Shown here: positions 53,797 through 64,000 of the stretch, one piece after another | How positions within the stretch are numbered: position 1 is the first letter of the stretch | Layout of the letters: every line of letters begins with the position of its first letter | NCBI GenBank assembly: GCA_949751835.1 | Contig: CATKHK010000013.1 | Coordinates: forward strand, 372,001-436,000 | Source: Blepharisma japonicum | Lineage: Eukaryota; Ciliophora; Heterotrichea; Heterotrichida; Blepharismidae | DNA length: 64,000 nucleotides | Direction: 5' to 3' | Made by a program: the position numbers and the translations under genes | Notes under the pieces: generated by a model | Seen by the model: the letters and a program-made list of their open reading frames with translations, nothing else | What the model was told of the DNA's origin: nothing | The model's database searches: none

Positions 53797-55035
53797 TTAT
53801 TCATCACTATCTTCATTCTCTATTTTTTCTTCTTCAATCTTTTTCTCTACAGAGCTTGCTGCTACAGAGACTTCATCATAGTGCTTCATAGCATCTGAAT
53901 GGTTTATAGAATATTCCTCCATCCTCATTTCTAAAGACTCCTCAATCCTTTGGAAATTTTGTATGTCATACTGACTCACCATTGTAATTGCATTTCCCTG
54001 CAACCCTGCTCTTGCAGTTCTCCCTACTCTGTGTATATAATTTTTGGTTTTTGTTGGGACATCATAGTTTACTATCAGCTCAACTTCAGGGATATCGATA
54101 CCTCTGCTAGCTACATCAGTCGCTATCAAAATATTTTTTTTACTGTTTTTAAACCTATTAAGAGCTTTTATCCTTTTTTTCTGTGTAAGTTTCCCATATA
54201 ATGCAATGGCTTTATAGCTTAGCTGCTGCAGTAGAATTTCAAGTCTTTTTGCGTCTATATTTGTAGCTGTAAAAATTATGATTGAAGATTTAGAAAAATT
54301 TTCTATGATGTGGACTAGATATGTATCTTTAAATCTGAATGGTAAAAATGTGTATTTTTGTGTAAGAGTTTCAACAGTTTCATTATTAGATAAGTCTATC
54401 TTAACTGCGTCTTTTTTGAGGCAATAATTTTTCAGCTTTTTCACTCCGCTTGTCATTGTGGCTGAATACAGATAAGTTGATCTTGACTCAGGGCATTTTT
54501 CTATAATTTTTTTGATGTCTTTTTCGAAGTCCATGCTTAATAGTCTGTCAGCTTCGTCGAAAACCAAAAATTTGATTTTCCCTAATTTCAGCAAGCTTGT
54601 GTTCTCTAAAAGATCGACAATTCTACCAGGAGTTCCTACAATAATGTGTGGCTTTTCTTTCAGAATAGCTTTTTGTTCCGAGGAGCTAAGTCCTCCTATT
54701 ATAGAAGCTGCTTTAACTTCAACTTTTTGGCCTACAGTCTCTATGGTTTCAGCTGTCTGTAAAGCTAATTCTCTTGTAGGAGTCAAGATTAAAGCAAAAT
54801 ATGAATGCGGCTCTTCTATGAACTTTTGTAAAATTGGTAATATGAAGGCTAGAGTTTTCCCTGACCCAGTTTGAGAGGCACAGATTAAGTCTTTTCCATC
54901 TAATGCATGTGGAATTGATTTCAATTGGATTGGGGTTGGATGAAAATATTTCAATTTCCTGCAAGTTTTTCTAAGCTCCATACAGATGTTGAGGTCTTTA
55001 AATTTCGGCTTAGAATCTGTGTCTTCATCTGACAT
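53797..55035 (-). CDS. DDX47: DEAD-box RNA helicase, DDX47/Rrp3-like
   Basis: A 412-aa DEAD-box helicase with all core motifs: Q motif (HPTPIQLKSIP), AxTGSGKT Walker A (ASQTGSGKTLAF), PTRELA, GG, TPGR, DEAD in FDEADRLLSMDFEK, SAT, then in RecA2 IIFTATNIDAKR, TDVASRGIDIPEV and HRVGRTARAG. The linker RLLSMDFEKDI and the domain order favour DDX47/Rrp3, an 18S rRNA-processing helicase, and the length (about 410-450) fits. The C-terminus is acidic rather than the usual basic tail. Subfamily assignment is by motif context. Confidence 0.92.
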   Translation of the reverse strand: MSDEDTDSKPKFKDLNICMELRKTCRKLKYFHPTPIQLKSIPHALDGKDLICASQTGSGKTLAFILPILQKFIEEPHSYFALILTPTRELALQTAETIETVGQKVEVKAASIIGGLSSSEQKAILKEKPHIIVGTPGRIVDLLENTSLLKLGKIKFLVFDEADRLLSMDFEKDIKKIIEKCPESRSTYLYSATMTSGVKKLKNYCLKKDAVKIDLSNNETVETLTQKYTFLPFRFKDTYLVHIIENFSKSSIIIFTATNIDAKRLEILLQQLSYKAIALYGKLTQKKRIKALNRFKNSKKNILIATDVASRGIDIPEVELIVNYDVPTKTKNYIHRVGRTARAGLQGNAITMVSQYDIQNFQRIEESLEMRMEEYSINHSDAMKHYDEVSVAASSVEKKIEEEKIENEDSDE

Positions 55036-55148
55036 TTTTAGAGTATTATTTAGTCATTCCTGGGTATTTTATTTAATCATTTAAAAGAATTAAAACTGGC
55101 AAGTTAAAATTTATTGCGCCATAAATTGTAAATAATAACTACTATAAG

Positions 55149-57497
55149 CTAATTAGTAATTGATGGACGATTATTGCTTTCTTTTAATTTTTTCGCAACA
55201 TTAGCCGCAATTTTCTGTTTTGGTAACTTCCCCTTGACTTCTTTAAACTTTTCAAGAATAGGGATTAAATATTCTAAATGCAGCCTCGAGTATTTCTTAT
55301 CTCTTATTGCAGGGTCTTTAAGAGACTCCAAATCATTATTTACGAACACGAAAATCAGTTCTTTTATCTCAATAAGCGAATCAATGAGCCCAGGAATTCT
55401 GCAGCAATTCGGTGACCTTGATATAAATTCTTCAATTATCCTTGTATCCTGGTTGATTTCTTCAATCAAATATATATTAAATTGTTGGACAGTAGGACTG
55501 TTGAGTATTGCTATAAATTGAGTCGAAATATACTGAAAACTTGCAAGGATAGCAGTTGAACTAAGTTGAGTTCCCAGCAATTTTTCTAAAGAGGCTGCTG
55601 TATTATCAATGTACATCAGCATTTCATCTATTCAGCCATGCCTTTTTGGAGAACTTGGCAAGAAATCAACTATCATCTTTAGATAAGTCCCAACTTGTTC
55701 TTGAATTTTCAGAAATATTGAATGTTCGCATTTTTCTTTTAGCTGCATAAATGCTTCTCTTGCTGAAAAATCTCGGCTGGCTCCAGTGATATCTTCAAAA
55801 TATTCATATACATGGCTGAAAGTTTTGTATATAAAGTTTGCATTTATCGCCAAAATTGCTGTCTGCATTACAGTGGAGTGCTTAATTTGTTCAAAAAGCT
55901 GCTCATTTATTTTGTGTATCATTTGGTCAATAGTTTTAAACAATTCTTCTCCAGGACTTTCAGTGATTTGTTCTAAATAGTCTAAATCATGCCACACAAA
56001 TTTCTTGAGTAGGTTTCCAAGATCAGGGACTGTTTTACTGAAAGGGTATTTGCCTTCATCAGCTTCTTGGTCTAAGCCAATTGCTTCAAGCTGTCTTCCT
56101 TCTAGTTCATCAGCTTTAAGAGACTGAAAAGTCTCTGTATCTATTATTTTCTGTGATTCATTTACAAATTGTTTTGATAAAGTATCTAAAAATCTCCAAT
56201 GATTTTCTTTTAACAACTGAAAAAGTTCATATGATCGATGTGTGAAGCCACATTTTACAGTCGAGTGGATAAATAAGACGATAGCTTTTTTGACTTGGAG
56301 AACTTCCAACGCACTGGTGCAGCTTACCAAAATTTCATGCAAGCCTCTTTCCAGTTGTGAGATGGTTTCTACCCACAGTCCTTGAAGTTCTTCTTCTGAT
56401 CTAAATCTATCATCGTGCTCATACAGCTCTTTCTCAATTGCTAACTGTCCAGCCAAAGCTTCAAATTTCTCGATATGGTTTTGATAAAACGATGTAGTCT
56501 GCAGAATTTGAGTCTTCCTATTGTGCTTCAATTTTTCCCTGTATTCTTTTGCCTTGCCAAGGACATCGAAAACTGATTCATATTGCCATAAACTTGAAAA
56601 ATTAATGGTAATTAAATGGAAATCTTGCTTATGGTCTGCAATTTTTATTTGATTTCGTGTGGATTGTCGCATGCTTGCCATTTTGCTGAGCTCATAAGAG
56701 TTCAATTCTCGAGATGGTTTTATCGATGGTCTTATACTTTCTCTTGTATGCATGCTTAAAATATTTGTTTCTCGAGTCTTTGCTGAGAATTTCGACTCAT
56801 TGTTTTTCTTCTTTTTTTCGAAAGAAACTCTGTTTTCAGCTTGCAAAAATAATTGCTTGCCAAGCTCTTCGGCAATTTTTCTGGTTGACACTAATCATTC
56901 GCTTAAGCTTTCTTCAATCTGCCTTTCTATCATTTCTTCAAATCTTGGAACAAAGGAAAAAATCATTTTTGAGGTATCTGTTGAAGATTTCTTTAATAGC
57001 TTTAAGCCTTTTACTTTATTTAGGGTTCTTAGTGCTGATATATGTCTCATGCTCACAATTTGTGTCTGAGCTTTATTCAGTAAAGAAACAGCATAGCTGA
57101 TATCGGAGAGGTGTTTTAAAGCTTTTTCTGAGTTTTCCAGCTTCTTTTGTGGGATTTCAATTTTCTTATAGGCATCATTAATAAGATTTCCTACTTCTTG
57201 GACTCCACTCTGCAAAAATCCTACGTCTTCACGAGCATTTTTAAAGGAATCACACAATTTTGATGCAGTTTCAACACCTAAAAGAAGATCTCTGCTGTGC
57301 TCTATGCAAAGGTCATGGATTTCAGTCTCTTTTACTTCAGTCAGTCTTTCAAGGGATCTTAAAATATTTGCACGATTTCTTTCTTGTAAAATTAAACTTA
57401 GAACGCTTGGGATTGTATTTTTATCCAAATTATTACTGCAAATTGTATTTTCAATGCTTTCATATTTTGCTTCCATTATTAATTGCCTTAAGCTCAT
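55149..57497 (-). CDS. EXOC6: Exocyst subunit Sec15 (EXOC6)
   Basis: A 782-aa helical tethering protein. The ATG at 57495-57497 is preferred, since further upstream only TTG is available. Sec15 features: EHSRDLLLGVETASKLCDSF and the NLIND helix region at the N-terminus, SALRTLNKVKGLKLLKK, the FEEMIERQIEESLSEWLVSTRKIAEELGKQLF segment that corresponds to the conserved ExLxxWLxxIR motif of Sec15, and the C-terminal domain (HLEYLIPILEKFKEVK) which in Sec15 binds Rab GTPases. Two TGA Trp codons join three pieces. It would tether secretory vesicles to the plasma membrane. The other exocyst subunits are not in the window. Confidence 0.85.
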
Positions 57498-57557
57498 TAT
57501 TCTTGGCAATGATATTTAGAATATAAATGAATTTTGATGGTAAAAATAAAAATAATA

Positions 57558-58880
57558 ATGATTTTCTTCGTGTTAATGAGCTGCATTTTGTTAGCAGGAT
57601 ACAGTTTATTGTTGCCCGAACAAATTCACTTATCGTGAACTGAGAGGGAAAACGAAATGAGAGTTACATGGGTAACGAATATTGATACCATAACTTATGC
57701 TACCTATCGGCCAATAATATGCCCGAGCATTGAGTATTCAGATAATTGAAAGACTATTCTTCCTAATACTACAAAGTTCAATAAGGGTGAGATCATGGTT
57801 CTGTTTCAATTTATACATACTGCGATTATGACTGATTTAAGGCCTGAATGCTTTTATGAGTACTATGTTGTTTCAGAAAAAGGCAGAAGCGAGACCTTTA
57901 TTTTCAGTGGGAGGACACCAGATTCTAATGAGCCATACCAAGACGCAAATAATGAAATCGATCTAGTGATTTTTGGGGATTGAGGAACTGGTCCAAATGG
58001 AGTTTATGTAAAGCAGCTACTGGATCAACATTCAAAAATTAGAAATTTCTTAGGGATTCTTCATTTAGGAGACATTGCCTATAATTTGGACCAAGAAGAT
58101 GGCCAAAATGGAGATGAATTTTTAAACCAAATTCAGACCATTGCAGCAAATTTTGCTTATATGACGGTTCCAGGGAACCATGAGCTAGCCTCAAATTTCA
58201 CTCAATATAAGGAGAGGTTTAAAATGCCAATAAATGAAGCCAATGGCGGAAACAATTGTTTTTATTCTTTTAACCTTGGTCCAGCTCATTGGATTATGAT
58301 GGATACTGAAGTTTACTTGAGTGAAAATCTTAAAGATTCTCAATTAACTGAAACAAATTGACTTTTAGACGATTTATTAAAGGCAAATAATGAGAGACAC
58401 ATAAGGCCTTGAATTATTGTTGCAACCCATCATGCATTTTACTGCTCAGTTGAGCATATTTTCAGTCAGGAATGCTGGGAAGAAAGCATCCTTTATAATT
58501 CCTTATTTGAAGATATATGAAACCACTATGGCGTTGATCTAATTCTCGAAGGTCATGTTCACAACTATGAAAGAGATACTCCTATATATAAGAACGCAAC
58601 TGTAAAAAGCGAGTATGACGATTCTCATACTCATAAAAACCCAAATGCTCCAATATATATTGTTAGTGGGAATGCAGGGAACAAAAAGGGCCACAATGAC
58701 CCAATTCCGTCTAACTGAATGCCATGGACAGTATTTATGAGCGAAGACTATGGCTACGGGAAAATAAAAGTTTTCAATAAAACTCATATCTACTGGGAGC
58801 AATATTCAGCCATAGCTTTAGAAAAAATCGATTATTTGTGGATCATCAAAGATCACTTAAGATACACTAAACCTAGCTAG
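57558..58880 (+). CDS. Purple acid phosphatase-like metallophosphoesterase
   Basis: A 440-aa secreted metallophosphatase. A signal peptide (MIFFVLMSCILLAGYS) precedes a fibronectin-like domain (VTWVTNIDTITYATYR) and the catalytic domain, with metal-ligand motifs in PAP order: FGDWGTG, LHLGDIAYN, VPGNHE, VATHHAFYCS and LEGHVHNYER. Typical animal/plant PAPs have the same five blocks. Trp by TGA occurs in several places, including the GDWG motif itself. Probably lysosomal or extracellular. The stop is TAG. Confidence 0.94.
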
Positions 58881-58964
58881 CGTATCGTTAATTAATTATT
58901 ATAATAAATCCCTGATTTCTAGAACCACTTCCATTTTATTTTCATAGATTAGATAAAAATCATA

Positions 58965-59693
58965 ATGTCATCAGCTGACTTATCTGAGGTATCATCAACT
59001 CCGTTCTTAAAAAAGCTTTTTTCTATTTTAAACGACGCCACCTTCGAATCTGTAAGTACTTGGACTGATGATGGCCTCGCTTTCACTATCAAAAATATCC
59101 CAGCATTTACAGAATCAGTCCTTCCCAGATATTTCAAACACAATAATTATTCAAGCTTTATTAGGCAACTTAATAACTATGGTTTTCACAAGGTTAAGGA
59201 TTCCAATCAAATTTTCCATCACCCTTTCTTCGCAAGGGAGAAGCCAGAACTCTTAAAAAAAATGACTACCAAAAAAGATAAAGGAATGACCCTGGCGCTG
59301 TGCCAAAAATTGGCAAATTCTGAGCTGGGGCCTGCAATAGGCCAATTAATTCAGCTAAACAATCAAACTATTGTGTCAGAAGAGCATGCGAAAAGACTTA
59401 AAAACAAGGTCGAGACTCTTTCTGAAGAAAATAGGCTAATAGCCCAACAGTGTTGACAGACAAACCAAAGAATAAAAAATGTGAAAAATATTCTGCTTAT
59501 GATATATCAGCAGTGCAAAGACAGTAGCAGCGATATTATCAATCTTCGACCTAATATCTCAGGTGCCATTCCTTTGCCCTTTAATCCACCAGCGAAGCGG
59601 GTAAAGGTTGATGTCGAAAATGACTGCCCAAGAAAACAAGTAGAAGAATTATTATATATTGAGGAACCGCAGACTGTAAGAGTTGATAGATAA
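58965..59693 (+). CDS. HSF: Heat shock transcription factor
   Basis: A 242-aa HSF. The DNA-binding domain at about 12-105 has FLKKLFSILNDATFESVSTW, the recognition helix YFKHNNYSSFIRQLNNYGFHKV and HPFFAREKPELLKKM. A heptad region (about 135-185) for trimerisation follows (LNNQTIVSEEHAKRLKNKVE). The protein is short and lacks an obvious C-terminal activation domain; a basic patch (PAKRVKVD) may be the nuclear signal. One TGA Trp (AQQCWQTNQR) joins the parts. The promoter it recognises would contain nGAAn repeats. Confidence 0.95.
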
Positions 59694-60010
59694 CATAATC
59701 TTATATTGATACATATAAGACGCATTGTAATATCAATTATGGACAATTAAATTCAAGGATTAATTTTATAAACTATATAGCCCTGTGTAAGATTTCTTGC
59801 AAAAGGAAGAGAATATAAAGTATATTTGATGAGAGAGAGCATTATTAATAACTAGCAATTAAATAAAGCTTCATTCAAATTTCCCAAGTAGTTTTTTTAA
59901 TTCCTGGATACTGTCCAATTTGTGGGCTTATAATAGCTATCCCTTCCAACTTTCATCAAAAATATCCCAAGCAGCTCCAATATTTTTTAATAATATATAG
60001 ATTAAATCTT
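59694..60010. other. Intergenic DNA
   Basis: About 317 bp between the HSF gene and the next plus-strand gene; AT-rich, no feature seen. Confidence 0.45.
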
Positions 60011-60547
60011 ATGCGCAAATCTCTATCTAATCAAGCATTTCGACCCAAACTAAAGGACCGGAGTTCACTACTAATGGATCAGCAAGAAACAGCCTCATCT
60101 TCTTATCGTTCTGCTAGAAATATTGTGTTGAATAAAATTACCTCGAGAAATAAAAGCACGCGATCAATAATCAACTGTGAACACATAAAAGGCCTAAAAA
60201 GCGAAAATTCCCTGTTTAAGGAGCAAAGCTCTTTTTTCCATGATTTCAATACAGATATTCAGCCCATAAAAGAAAACCATTGCGATGATTCTTATGAAGA
60301 GGAAGATTCCTTGATCCAAGAATTAGCTGATATTCTCACCTCAAATGAAAAAATCAAGCTGCTTTCGAGGAAAGAAGTAGAGTTTGCCAAGCCACCGCTA
60401 TCGATGACTATCAAACCTTTTGCAAAAATTAAAATTGATAAAAATGCGCTCAAAAACTGCACTAGACCAAGAGTTACGTTGGGGAAATCTGAAGGATTGC
60501 TGGAAAAAAGAATTGAGATTAGGCCAATTTTTAGGAATGAGGCCTAA
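60011..60547 (+). CDS. Unknown 178-aa protein
   Basis: Not recognised. A basic, Ser/Arg-rich frame from an ATG at 60011, with an acidic patch in the middle (CDDSYEEEDSLIQELADILT) and a C-terminal segment with Pro/Lys (PPLSMTIKPFAKIKIDK). No signal, span or domain. It contains no Trp codon, so the TGA test does not apply. No close neighbour on the same strand downstream. Confidence 0.6.
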   Translation: MRKSLSNQAFRPKLKDRSSLLMDQQETASSSYRSARNIVLNKITSRNKSTRSIINCEHIKGLKSENSLFKEQSSFFHDFNTDIQPIKENHCDDSYEEEDSLIQELADILTSNEKIKLLSRKEVEFAKPPLSMTIKPFAKIKIDKNALKNCTRPRVTLGKSEGLLEKRIEIRPIFRNEA

Positions 60548-60836
60548 AAGTTTGGATTTTTTAAAAACCCGACTGAATTTGTGCAATACACATATCAGAT
60601 ATTATGATATATAATTAATACATTGGCTTACTATGCATCTTCAGTTTCTTTCATCTTTACTTATGTTAAATGCATTAAATATATATTTTTTATCAAGTTT
60701 TATATTTTTTAGAAAATTAATTCTATTTTTGCCCTGAAAATGCAAAGAAGCTTAATAAGCCTTTACCGTTTATAAATTTTAATTGCAATATAGTCCAGCT
60801 CTTCTATCCTAAATGGCCGCGCTATTCGAAAATTAA

Positions 60837-61394
60837 TTAATTATTTATTCCAACTTGCTTATCAGTGAACTCTTGTTTCTCTACTTCTAAATTAAGTAAG
60901 CTTTGTATTCCTAATAAAGATATTGCTTGCTCTTTTGTAACAAACCTTCCTTTCACCCTAATTCGTTTGTCTGCTACCCTTTTTCTGCAATCATAACTAA
61001 TCTTTTTGTGCCAAATCCTCCTAGCCTTCTTCTCTCTGTATTTTTGAAGTTTTTTCTGTCTTTCTTCATAACTGATGCCTCCAATTTTGCTGTTAGAGGA
61101 TGGATTAGCAGCTAATTGATAAGTTGGGGCATTTCTGAGTAAATCTGACTGATCATCTGAAGAGCATTCAGATATTGCTGTGCTTGCTTCTTCTGAAGCA
61201 GCTAAGCTTGGCTCAACTAGGGAAATATCTTGAAGATCGCCTAAAGGCATACATAATGGTTCTATTTGTAAAGTTAGTGAAAATGAAGCTTCAGAGCTGC
61301 CTTGAAATAGATTGCACCTCTCACGCTCGTAAAAATCTCCTTGAGTGGCTTCAAACTCGAAATCGGCCAGAAAGTTATCTTGGTAATATTCCAT
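60837..61394 (-). CDS. CCT-domain protein
   Basis: A 185-aa protein with a C-terminal CCT motif (CONSTANS/CO-like/TOC1): ERQKKLQKYREKKARRIW followed by KKISYDCRKRVADKRIRVKGRF. This Arg/Lys-rich block of about 43 residues is characteristic and in plants mediates binding to NF-Y subunits and DNA. The N-terminal 110 residues are acidic and Ser-rich, suggesting an activation region. CCT-only proteins occur in plants, algae and several protist groups. Likely a nuclear transcription regulator; targets unknown. Confidence 0.9.
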   Translation of the reverse strand: MEYYQDNFLADFEFEATQGDFYERERCNLFQGSSEASFSLTLQIEPLCMPLGDLQDISLVEPSLAASEEASTAISECSSDDQSDLLRNAPTYQLAANPSSNSKIGGISYEERQKKLQKYREKKARRIWHKKISYDCRKRVADKRIRVKGRFVTKEQAISLLGIQSLLNLEVEKQEFTDKQVGINN

Positions 61395-61587
61395 TTATAA
61401 TTTGAATAATATTAAATTAATCCGGCATTTAACTTAATTTTTCTTTAAGAGAGATTATTAAGAAAATAATTTTGTTTAATTTTTCATTAATTTTCCCAAA
61501 ATTTTCCCCTTAATTTTCCAATTTATGTTTCCCTTTTTGATCTTCATGTTCAACTGAAATTAAATCAGTCATTATATTTATTTAACA

Positions 61588-62658
61588 ATGGATACTGCAG
61601 AATCCAACGAAACTCCTTATTCAGAGGACGAAATAAATAACTTAAGGCAGCTCTTCGAAATTTTTGATAAAGACCAAACTGGAAAAATCGACCTCTCAGA
61701 TATGGAACAAGTCATGGAAAATCTTGGAAAAGATCCTGCAGAAGCTCAATCAATCCTTAAAGAAATTGATCCAGAAAACGACAACAAAGTCACTTTCGAT
61801 CAGTTCTTAAAGATGCTTGCAGAAATGGAAAAACGGCTGAGGGCTGATACTCCAAAAATTCCTCCTCCTGAATTACCAGCTGTTCAAGCAGATGCCAAAG
61901 TCTTGGATTTTTTAAAGTAAGTACTATTCAGCTTATTAGAAGAATATCGAGCAAAATGTGAAGGAGAAGGAAATTATGCAGAAGCCAAAAAGGCCATTCA
62001 AAAATATGAAGAACTAAAGAAGAAAGAAACTATTCGGCAACTGCAATCTGTTAGGCAAGCACAAGAGCAGGAATTGCAAGAGATTGAAGAAGCACAAAAC
62101 AGCCAATTATCAGAATTCTCCAAAGCATGGGATGAGTACATGGCTGATTATGAAGCAACTGCTTATCTTTCCCTTGAAAAACTCAAAGAAAGGCATATAT
62201 TGGAATACCAGGAATTTAGAGCTAAAGTTATCAAGGAAGCAGAGAAAAAAGTTAAACACTCAAAAGAGCTTTTAGAAATGAGGAAGAAACAGCAAACCTT
62301 GGCGAGACAAAAATTATATGAAGAAGCTGAAGCAATCAAATTTAAAGCAGATGAGCTTGAAGCTTGGGAAAATGCAAAAAATGAAGCTATTATGAAGAAA
62401 TATATTGAAGCTAAAGAAAAAAAGCTAAGACAAAATCAGCAGCTGGCCTTGGCTGCACTTTTGAAAAGGATTGAAAGGGATAGAAATGAGCAGATAAAAC
62501 ATAGAGAAATGGACTCAAAAAGACTAATGCTGAGAAATAAAAATATCATCAATACTATTATTAACAAGCAGAATGGGGAGGCAAAGAAAACACTAGGCCA
62601 AATTAAAACAATGATGGGAAGTGATTTCAAAAGAATGCGAAGTGTGTCACAAAACTAG
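61588..62658 (+). CDS. EF-hand and coiled-coil protein
   Basis: A 351-aa protein with one 15-nt intron at 61917-61931 joining VLDFL to NLLEEYRAK. An N-terminal centrin/calmodulin-like EF pair (residues 14-75): the first loop DKDQTGKIDLSD is a good calcium site, and the second (DPENDNKVTFDQ) resembles one, though its sixth position is Asn rather than Gly. From residue 115 onward the protein is a single long coiled coil rich in Glu/Lys/Arg (KKAIQKYEELKKKETIRQL), with the C-terminal 120 residues strongly basic. The stop is TAG. Such proteins occur around basal bodies and cortical fibres; here that is an inference. The two halves would look like separate genes if the tiny intron were missed. Confidence 0.9.
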
Positions 62659-64000
62659 CATAAAAATGATAAAAATAACACTTAAAACAATATTCAAAAA
62701 ATTGCAATTCTACGATTAGTCATTAAATTAACAATTTTTTATTTGTAAGGTTCAGCCATGCATCTCTAAATGCAAAATATAATAATAGAATTATAGCCCA
62801 AATATAAAATCTTACCAAGCTACTATTATTAAAGCGTTTATTATTCTTCTTATGAGATGCTTTACGCCATTCTTATTATCATAAATATAAATCAGTAACA
62901 GATCTACACGCATAGCTTTTATATTTCAGCAGCTCAAATTATATATTAGTAATCATTAGGAATAAAATTTTAGATGCTCAAAATTTGACTGCTTTAATCG
63001 TCTTAAAATGCAAAGCACAATTTAGGATTATTAAAGTGAATATGTAAGATAGTATCTATTCTTTCTATAAGTGAAGGCTGAAGAATCCTTCTAATTTATT
63101 GATTTCACAATGCTATATAAAATTTCATTACATCTTATAATCATAAATATTCCCTTAATACCATATTTATAATATTAACTTATAATTATGTTAAGATATG
63201 CACATTTAGTGTGCTATTATATCAGAATATTAAATAGCTGTTACTTGCAATTATCATAACTATATTGATAGCTAAGAAGAGCTGTTTTATTATTTTAATT
63301 ATTTAATTATTACTATGGAATTGGAGAGTCTTATATTTTAAGATAGGTCTAATTATAAGAAGTTCATAAGTTATTAGAAAAACAAATTTTAAACTATATT
63401 ATGAAAAATAATTAAATAGACTGATTATATTTATTTTTGTTGACATTTTTCTTTATATTATCTAAAGAGGAGCTATTTTTCAAATATTCCCCTTATGCCT
63501 TGCATGTTTATTGCTATTTTATTTTATCTTTTATCACTCGATTCTTCAAAGATTGAGTCTATCTAAATTGCTTTTATTAAAATTTCGATCTCTATCTGGG
63601 CATTCAGGATCTTTTTTTGATTTTTAATGGTTGAATTGGAAGTTTAACTTAACTGTAACTCTTTTGTGCATAAGTTACTTTTGAGTTATGCATATTCACA
63701 AAATCGAAATTTCTAGAGAAGAATTGATGTCTAACTTCTAATATTAGTTTATGATTTTTTTGATTTTATTTTTAATTTACTGCTGGAAAGGGAGCTAATT
63801 TGCATAATCGCTTGCCAATTACATGTTGTAGCGATAGTTGTGATTTTTAAATGTTTACTCTTAAGGCGAATCTAAATTAAAACGTCACCAGTTACCATAT
63901 TTTTAATACTTTGGAAAACGGATTCAATAAGGTTAGCTATTTTTGCCAGGCAGCCTAAATTTAAAAGAATTTTATAAATTCATTTTCTCTGCAATTTAAT
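62659..64000. other. AT-rich terminal region without a gene
   Basis: About 1.3 kb of very AT-rich DNA to the window edge. I found no intact reading frame of note, no tRNA, no repeat and no telomere-like array. Some short protein-like scraps exist near 63900 on the minus strand but they are too broken to call. Confidence 0.45.

Overview
The window looks like somatic (macronuclear) DNA of a heterotrich ciliate close to Blepharisma. UGA is read as tryptophan: reading frames of conserved proteins (PI4-kinase, Piwi, glucosidase II, Sec15, citrate synthase, purple acid phosphatase) run straight through in-frame TGA codons that sit exactly where Trp is expected, and every gene model ends in TAA (most) or TAG (six). 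Introns are rare and only 15 or 16 nt long, always GTAA...AG with an A six bases from the 3' end. Intergenic DNA is short and very AT-rich. Stentor shares the tiny introns but uses the standard code, so Blepharisma is the better fit; the species cannot be fixed from the sequence. Almost every model below joins pieces that standard-code translation would split.

Layout. 1-6.7 kb: a truncated disordered protein, a broken papain-family protease, a type III PI4-kinase, an unknown 425-aa protein and a GYPPPQ-repeat/zinc protein. 7.1-12.4 kb: an L7Ae-like protein, a tandem pair of glycolipid-transfer proteins and a large ARID-AlkB fusion. 12.9-24.5 kb: glucosidase II alpha, a Piwi protein with an intact DDH triad, a tandem pair of odd Rab-like GTPases, triosephosphate isomerase, a TPR protein and a Not4-like RRM-C3H protein without a RING. 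24.5-33.6 kb: a kelch/cysteine-rich membrane protein, a RING-CH/FHA protein, methylisocitrate lyase, a small basic protein, a decayed MORN-repeat gene and a bacterial-type citrate synthase. 33.5-42.9 kb: coiled-coil proteins, an Ash2-like SPRY protein, a hydrolase-LIM fusion, a Notch-repeat secreted protein and a truncated-haemoglobin-like protein. 42.9-48.4 kb: gene-poor, with several decayed reading frames, a C2H2 finger, a CDPK and a NADAR protein. 48.7-62.7 kb: dense housekeeping and regulatory genes (LSM2, two tandem NPSN-type SNAREs, a DDX47-like helicase, Sec15, purple acid phosphatase, HSF, a CCT-domain protein and an EF-hand coiled-coil protein). The last 1.3 kb holds nothing recognisable.

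How the genes relate. There are no operons. Membrane traffic and lipid functions recur (PI4K, two GLTPs, two Rab-like proteins, two SNAREs, Sec15), and three of these are local tandem duplicates. Methylisocitrate lyase and a citrate synthase lie 2 kb apart and could serve one propionate/methylcitrate route, though the pairing may be chance. Piwi, the ARID-AlkB protein and the Ash2-like protein are the chromatin/RNA-linked genes. Decayed genes are recurrent, which is unusual for a streamlined somatic genome.
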